NCBI GenBank assembly: GCA_030706735.1
Contig: JAUZNZ010000017.1
Coordinates: 1-64,000, forward strand
DNA length: 64,000 nucleotides
Reading direction: 5' to 3'
From: Bacteroidota bacterium
GTDB taxonomy: Bacteria; Bacteroidota; Bacteroidia; Chitinophagales; Chitinophagaceae
The notes under the pieces are model-generated. The model was not told the origin of the DNA. It saw only the letters and a list, made by a program, of their open reading frames with translations, and searched no databases. The number at the start of each line of letters is the position of its first letter. Within the stretch, counting starts at the first letter, position 1. Below, piece after piece: positions 60,237 through 64,000 of the stretch. Made by a program: the position numbers and the translations under genes.

Positions 60237-61751
60237 ATGCCCATCCACTTCCGATCTTTTTGGCCCCGCAAGAACTGGGATTCCCTCCTCGCCGCCATTG
60301 CGGGCATCCTGATCATCCATAGCTTCTGCCGCCATAGCGGGATCGGGGTATCACCTGACTCGGTCGATTATATCAGCACGGCCTCGAATATCCGCTATCA
60401 TGGAACCGCCACGAATTATTCCGGCCATCCGCTGGTCAACTTTCCCATCGGCTATCCCCTGCTGTTAAGCGGGATCATGTGGATCACGGGGCAGGATGCG
60501 ATGTCCTTCGGGCCGGTGCTGAATGAGGCGCTGTTTGCGATCCTGATCCTGCTGTGCGGGGTGCTGATGGAAGGGTTCGCGATTCGTTCCAAGCTCTACA
60601 AATGGGCGATCCTGACCATCATCGTGCTCAGCCCCTGTCTTTTGGAAGTTTATTCCATGCTATGGTCGGAGACCTTATTCCTTGTGCTGCTGCTGTTATT
60701 CATTCTCTTTCTGCGGCGATACCTGGCTGCCCCGGATGCGGCTTCGGGGCTGCGGCGCCTTTGGGCGCCGGCGCTGATCGCCGGCCTGGCCTGCGTCACC
60801 CGCTATGCAGGTATAACGTTGATTGCGACGGGAGGGTTGCTGCTGTGTTTTCAGGGCGATCTGCGGATAAGGGGCAAGATGGGACGACTGCTCTACTTCG
60901 GGGCGGCTGCACTCCTCCTACCCTGTCTCAATCTCCTGCGGAACCGGGTGGTCACGGGAACGGCGGCGGGCCTTCGGGAACGGGGGATCGAGTCGTTCGG
61001 TCATGTGCTGCGCGATCTTGGGAATGTCATTCTGGGCTGGTTGGGCGCCGGGGAGGATTATGGCCTTTGGGCCGCGGTATTGGCGGCTGTGCTAATCGTT
61101 GTTTTTGCCCTCCTCACTATCAGAAGGCGCCGATCCCGGAGCACCGAGCATATCGTCCACGTTTTTTTTGTCGTCTATGCCGCCTTTATCCTGGGGGTCG
61201 CTTCGATATCACGATTCCAACAACTGGATAGCCGGCTTGTGTCGCCCCTGTTCATTCCCCTGATCTGGGGTTGTACGTTCTGGATACCCGGATGGATGTC
61301 CAATCTGTACCGGGGCATGGGAAAACCCATTGCGTTGTTCGCGGTGTTCAGCGGCGTTATTTTTATTCAGACCGCGCAATTGACCTCATACGCTGAAAAC
61401 TGGGAGGGCATCCGCGATGCGGGGATACCGGGATATACCGAGAATGACTGGACGCATTCGCAGACCATGGACTATGTGCGGCAGCAATTTGCGAAGGACA
61501 GCGTGCCGGTTTACAGTAATGCCGATGACGCGATCTGGTTTTTGACGGGACTGCGTGCGCATACGCTGCCGCATAAGGAGTCTGTGGGTGAGCGGGGCAG
61601 CCTGATGGGTCTGGATCGGTTTTATGTGGTTTGGTTCAATGACGGGTATAATTCCGACCTGCTCAATATCGATAAGATCGCGCAGACGAAGCGGATGGTT
61701 TGGACGAAGCCGTTCGCGGACGGGGCGGTCTACTATTTCACGAGCCGGTAA
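60237..61751 (+). CDS. Polytopic GT-C glycosyltransferase (PMT/ArnT-like)
   Basis: The start is chosen at the ATG at 60237 (MPIHFRSFWPRKNWDSLLAA), 504 residues, judged from the -7 element. The first periplasmic loop after helix one has SPDSVDYISTASNIRYHGTA and then NFPIGYPLLLSGIMWI, the arrangement of GT-C dolichyl-phosphate mannose or ArnT transferases (acidic pair, then a Pro-rich YPLLL helix). About ten further helices follow. A lipid-linked sugar donor is expected; donor and acceptor are unknown. It is 25 nt ahead of the prsW gene. Confidence 0.78.
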   Translation: MPIHFRSFWPRKNWDSLLAAIAGILIIHSFCRHSGIGVSPDSVDYISTASNIRYHGTATNYSGHPLVNFPIGYPLLLSGIMWITGQDAMSFGPVLNEALFAILILLCGVLMEGFAIRSKLYKWAILTIIVLSPCLLEVYSMLWSETLFLVLLLLFILFLRRYLAAPDAASGLRRLWAPALIAGLACVTRYAGITLIATGGLLLCFQGDLRIRGKMGRLLYFGAAALLLPCLNLLRNRVVTGTAAGLRERGIESFGHVLRDLGNVILGWLGAGEDYGLWAAVLAAVLIVVFALLTIRRRRSRSTEHIVHVFFVVYAAFILGVASISRFQQLDSRLVSPLFIPLIWGCTFWIPGWMSNLYRGMGKPIALFAVFSGVIFIQTAQLTSYAENWEGIRDAGIPGYTENDWTHSQTMDYVRQQFAKDSVPVYSNADDAIWFLTGLRAHTLPHKESVGERGSLMGLDRFYVVWFNDGYNSDLLNIDKIAQTKRMVWTKPFADGAVYYFTSR

Positions 61752-61776
61752 GGCAACAATCCATTATTTTTAGGGC

Positions 61777-62478
61777 ATGTTATTAATCGCCCTGGCCATT
61801 GCGCCCGGCATCGCCATTTCCCTGTTCATTTATTCGCAGCGTGCCTATCGCGGGGCGTTGCTATACCTGATCCTTTCTTTTGTGCTGGGGATGGCGGCGA
61901 CCCTCCCTGCCCTGGCGTTGCAGCTGCTGGCCGGCGACGTGCGGGACGATCCCACGCGCCATTCGCTGCTTGCCTATGCCTGGTATGCCTTTATCGTGGT
62001 CGGGTTGAGCGAGGAAGGCGTTAAATTCCTGGTGTTGCGCCTGTATGCGTTCCGACAGGCCGCCTTCCGTCAGCCGTTCGACGGGATCCTGTTTGCCGTC
62101 CTGATCGGGATGGGCTTTGCGACGGTGGAGAATATCGAATACGTTTACCAGCTGGGATCGGGGGTCGGCTGGAGCCGCGCCTTTCTGTCGGTTCCTGCGC
62201 ATGGCGCTTTTGCGGTGTTGATGGGATACAATGTAGGATGGGCGAAGGCGGTGCCGGAGCGATCGGTCTTTTACATGATCAGGGGTTTGGGGATCGCGGT
62301 GCTGTTCCATGGCAGTTTCGACTTTTTTATCTTTCTCCAGCAGGGGCATGTGGCGAAGGGATATGTATCGGACGGGCTGCTGTCGTTCGGCGCCTTTGCC
62401 ACCTTTTACATTGCCGTGCGGATGGCGATGAATGCGATCCGTATGCACAGAAAACGTAATTTTGACGAGGAGAAATGA
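61777..62478 (+). CDS. PrsW-family intramembrane metalloprotease
   Basis: The protein has 233 residues with seven to eight membrane helices. The PrsW signature is present: SEEGVKFLVLR (EExxK), DGILFAVLIGMGFATVENIE with NIEYV, VPAHGAFAVLMG and LFHGSFDFFIF, giving the conserved Glu and His metal ligands. PrsW-type proteases start the release of ECF sigma factors in Firmicutes; in Bacteroidota the substrate is not known. It lies 7 nt ahead of the GNAT gene. Confidence 0.88.
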   Translation: MLLIALAIAPGIAISLFIYSQRAYRGALLYLILSFVLGMAATLPALALQLLAGDVRDDPTRHSLLAYAWYAFIVVGLSEEGVKFLVLRLYAFRQAAFRQPFDGILFAVLIGMGFATVENIEYVYQLGSGVGWSRAFLSVPAHGAFAVLMGYNVGWAKAVPERSVFYMIRGLGIAVLFHGSFDFFIFLQQGHVAKGYVSDGLLSFGAFATFYIAVRMAMNAIRMHRKRNFDEEK

Positions 62479-62485
62479 ACGCCAC

Positions 62486-63046
62486 ATGAGCATGGACGAC
62501 CCCACTTTATCGATCCGGTTCGCGGATCTGGAAGACATCAATACGATCGGTTATCTCGCGCAGCAGGTTTGGCCGAAGGCCTATAAGGATATTCTTGCGC
62601 CCGCGCAGCTGGCGTATATGCTGAACCTGTTCTACAGCCCCGCCTCGCTAAGACAGCAGATCGTGGCGGAGAAACATAGCTTTCTGGTCGCGGAGGAAGA
62701 GGATGAGCCCATTGGCTTCGCGTCCTGGTCAAAGGTTGGGGGTGGTCGCGCGGACGGTGCCGCGCGCGGGGCGCGCGTGGAGGCAGGAGTGTACAAACTG
62801 CATAAGCTCTATGTGCTGCCCGGGAGGCAGGGAAAGGGACTGGGCAAGGCCATCCTGGGGTTCATCGTCGAGGATATCGTCCCGCAGGGCGCGAGGGCAC
62901 TGCAGCTCAATGTGAACCGGCACAATAAGGCGAAGCAATTCTATGAGAAGATGGGATTCGCCGTGATCCGCGAGGAGGATGTGGACATCGGGCAGAACTA
63001 CTGGATGAACGACTATGTGATGGAGATGAAGCTCGGGGTGCGGTGA
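62486..63046 (+). CDS. GNAT family N-acetyltransferase
   Basis: The start is chosen at the ATG at 62486 (MSMDDPTLSIRFADLEDINT), 186 residues. The acetyl-CoA motif A is LHKLYVLPGRQGKGLGKAIL, with Q-x-x-G-x-G, and motif B follows in LNVNRHNKAKQFYEKMGFAV. The FLVAEEEDEPIGFASWSKVG strand leads to an unusual Gly/Arg-rich loop (GGGRADGAARGARVE) before motif A. The acceptor is not known. It may share a transcript with prsW, and its stop is 4 nt from the convergent transporter stop. Confidence 0.9.
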   Translation: MSMDDPTLSIRFADLEDINTIGYLAQQVWPKAYKDILAPAQLAYMLNLFYSPASLRQQIVAEKHSFLVAEEEDEPIGFASWSKVGGGRADGAARGARVEAGVYKLHKLYVLPGRQGKGLGKAILGFIVEDIVPQGARALQLNVNRHNKAKQFYEKMGFAVIREEDVDIGQNYWMNDYVMEMKLGVR

Positions 63047-63050
63047 TTGC

Positions 63051-63845
63051 TCAGGGATGTTCGATGAGTTCGGTTGGAGGAAGGCCCATCGCGGCATGCT
63101 TCATCTGATGGGCGACGTCATGGCCGACGTACCGTTCGATGCGGCCTTCGATCACATAGATCAGCGGCGTGAGGATGATGGCCACGACAAATTTGTAGAT
63201 ATAGTTCATCATGCCGATCGCGAGGATCACCTGCCAGGTGAAGGTGCCGCTGAAGGCGATGAAGAGCACGATATAACTGTCCACCAATTGCGACACCAAC
63301 GTGGAGCCCGTAGCACGCAGCCAGAGCCATTTATTGCCGGTTCGTTTTTTTATCTGATGAAATACGGTCACGTCGACGACCTGGCTGACCAGGAAGGCGA
63401 CCAGGGAGCCAATGATGATGCGCATATTCTGTCCGAAGATCGCATTGAAGGAATCCTGGATATTGGGGACGCCCTGTTTCTGGCTGCTGGCCAGCCAGAC
63501 GTCCGCCGGAGGAATGCCGATGGCGAGATAATACATGAGGAAGGCGTAGGAGATCAGGACGACCGCGGTGATCGAAATGCGCCGGACGGCCTTAGGGCCG
63601 AAGAACTCATTGACGATATCGGTGATCACGAACTCCAGGGGCCAGAGCAGGACGCCGCAGGTCAGCACGAAGGAGAGGCCACTCTGACCGAAGAGCGAGA
63701 AATTTACCGGATGCATGCCGAAGAGCTTCTCCAGCGAAAAGAGCTTGGTACCGATGGCTTCCGCGATCAGCGCGTTGCAGCAGAAGAAGGCGGTGAAGCC
63801 GAGGAAGAGTTTGGTGGGGCGGTCCTTCAGGATCTGGTGGATCAT
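63051..63845 (-). CDS. yhhQ: Queuosine precursor transporter (YhhQ/VUT family)
   Basis: The protein has 264 residues with about six helices. Family segments are FFCCNALIAEAIGTKLFSLE, LLWPLEFVITDIVNEFFGPK, LVAFLVSQVVDVTVFHQIKK and the closing WLWLRATGSTLVSQLVDSYI. YhhQ proteins import 7-cyano-7-deazaguanine (preQ0) for queuosine in tRNA. No queuosine synthesis genes are adjacent. Its ATG overlaps the stop of the upstream partial gene by 4 nt. Confidence 0.92.
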   Translation of the reverse strand: MIHQILKDRPTKLFLGFTAFFCCNALIAEAIGTKLFSLEKLFGMHPVNFSLFGQSGLSFVLTCGVLLWPLEFVITDIVNEFFGPKAVRRISITAVVLISYAFLMYYLAIGIPPADVWLASSQKQGVPNIQDSFNAIFGQNMRIIIGSLVAFLVSQVVDVTVFHQIKKRTGNKWLWLRATGSTLVSQLVDSYIVLFIAFSGTFTWQVILAIGMMNYIYKFVVAIILTPLIYVIEGRIERYVGHDVAHQMKHAAMGLPPTELIEHP

Positions 63846-64000
63846 AGACGGTAAGATATTGACATGATGTAAATCTGGGCGATAAAGAACAGGAAATTAA
63901 CGATCAGCAGCCATACCGGGACACCGGTTCGCCGGATCCGGCCGATGAGGAACATGATGATCAGCGGAACGTGCAGGAGAATGTTCACGATCGCGCCGAG
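63842..64000 (-). CDS. 3' end of a membrane protein gene (rest outside window)
   Basis: The minus-strand frame is open from the window edge to TGA at 63842-63844, giving 52 residues. They read as two hydrophobic helices (AIVNILLHVPLIIMFLIG and VPVWLLIVNFLFFIAQIY) separated by RIRRTG. The stop overlaps the transporter ATG, so the two are probably coupled. The family cannot be named from the fragment. Confidence 0.65.
   Translation of the reverse strand, partial: LGAIVNILLHVPLIIMFLIGRIRRTGVPVWLLIVNFLFFIAQIYIMSISYRL

Noticed and set aside
63051-63845. preQ1 riboswitch upstream of the queuosine-precursor transporter gene
   Set aside because: The gene overlaps the upstream coding frame by 4 nt, so there is no leader to hold a riboswitch.

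Overview
The window is chromosomal DNA of a moderately high-GC Bacteroidota bacterium, most likely family Chitinophagaceae. The basis is a SusC/SusD pair behind an ECF sigma factor and FecR anti-sigma factor, T9SS sorting domains (types A and B), DUF5686, DUF1800, DUF1501 and DUF3943 proteins, a miaB-sigma54 activator-lptE-secG-mltG gene order, and Bacteroidota-type promoters (TTG, about 19 nt, TAnnTTTG). Genus cannot be fixed from the sequence alone. I see no insertion sequences, integrases, prophage genes, CRISPR arrays or rRNA genes.

Layout. 1-7.4 kb: the 5' part of a DUF5686 outer-membrane protein gene, a secreted serine hydrolase, a small lipoprotein, and a four-gene leftward operon (metallophosphoesterase, YceI, reaction-centre-type diheme cytochrome c, PQQ-like beta-propeller). 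7.4-18.2 kb: two sensor kinases (one apparently without a start codon, one without its phosphoacceptor His), a TPR protein, gyrA, a phosphoribosyltransferase, a split heterodisulfide-reductase-like Fe-S pair enclosing a second YceI and a Crp/Fnr regulator, and tRNA-Gly(CCC). 18.2-30.9 kb: DsrE-like protein, a leftward operon of T9SS/secreted proteins (lipoprotein, DUF1800, DUF1501, PKD/CHU_C), a 1884-residue alpha-2-macroglobulin with a CNEQ thioester motif, and a DUF6159 membrane protein.

31-38 kb: a rightward housekeeping run covering tRNA modification (miaB), a receiver-less sigma54 activator, LPS export (lptE), an unknown acidic protein, secG, mltG and yihY. It is followed by a leftward trmH and by the adjacent N-degron pair clpS-aat. 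39.3-42.1 kb: a lipoprotein, a DnaQ/GIY-YIG fusion nuclease with UvrC-like cysteines, and a low-GC stretch that carries two very small single-pass membrane proteins. 42.2-54.4 kb: valS, a leftward HicB-like/membrane-protein pair, and an ECF sigma-FecR-SusC-SusD-BNR/LVIVD nutrient-uptake locus with no degradative enzymes. 54.5-64 kb: DUF3943 and PAP2 genes, a large predicted metalloprotease/beta-propeller/beta-barrel protein, a membrane glycosyltransferase, a PrsW protease, a GNAT acetyltransferase, a queuosine-precursor transporter and the 3' end of another membrane-protein gene.

The candidates most worth pursuing as undescribed biology are the YceI/diheme cytochrome/propeller operon, the HicB-like plus membrane-protein pair, the two hidden small membrane proteins, the histidine kinase without His, the A2M protein carrying a SusC-like N-terminal segment, and the protease-propeller-barrel protein. 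Functions are assigned by motif reading only; no database search was run.
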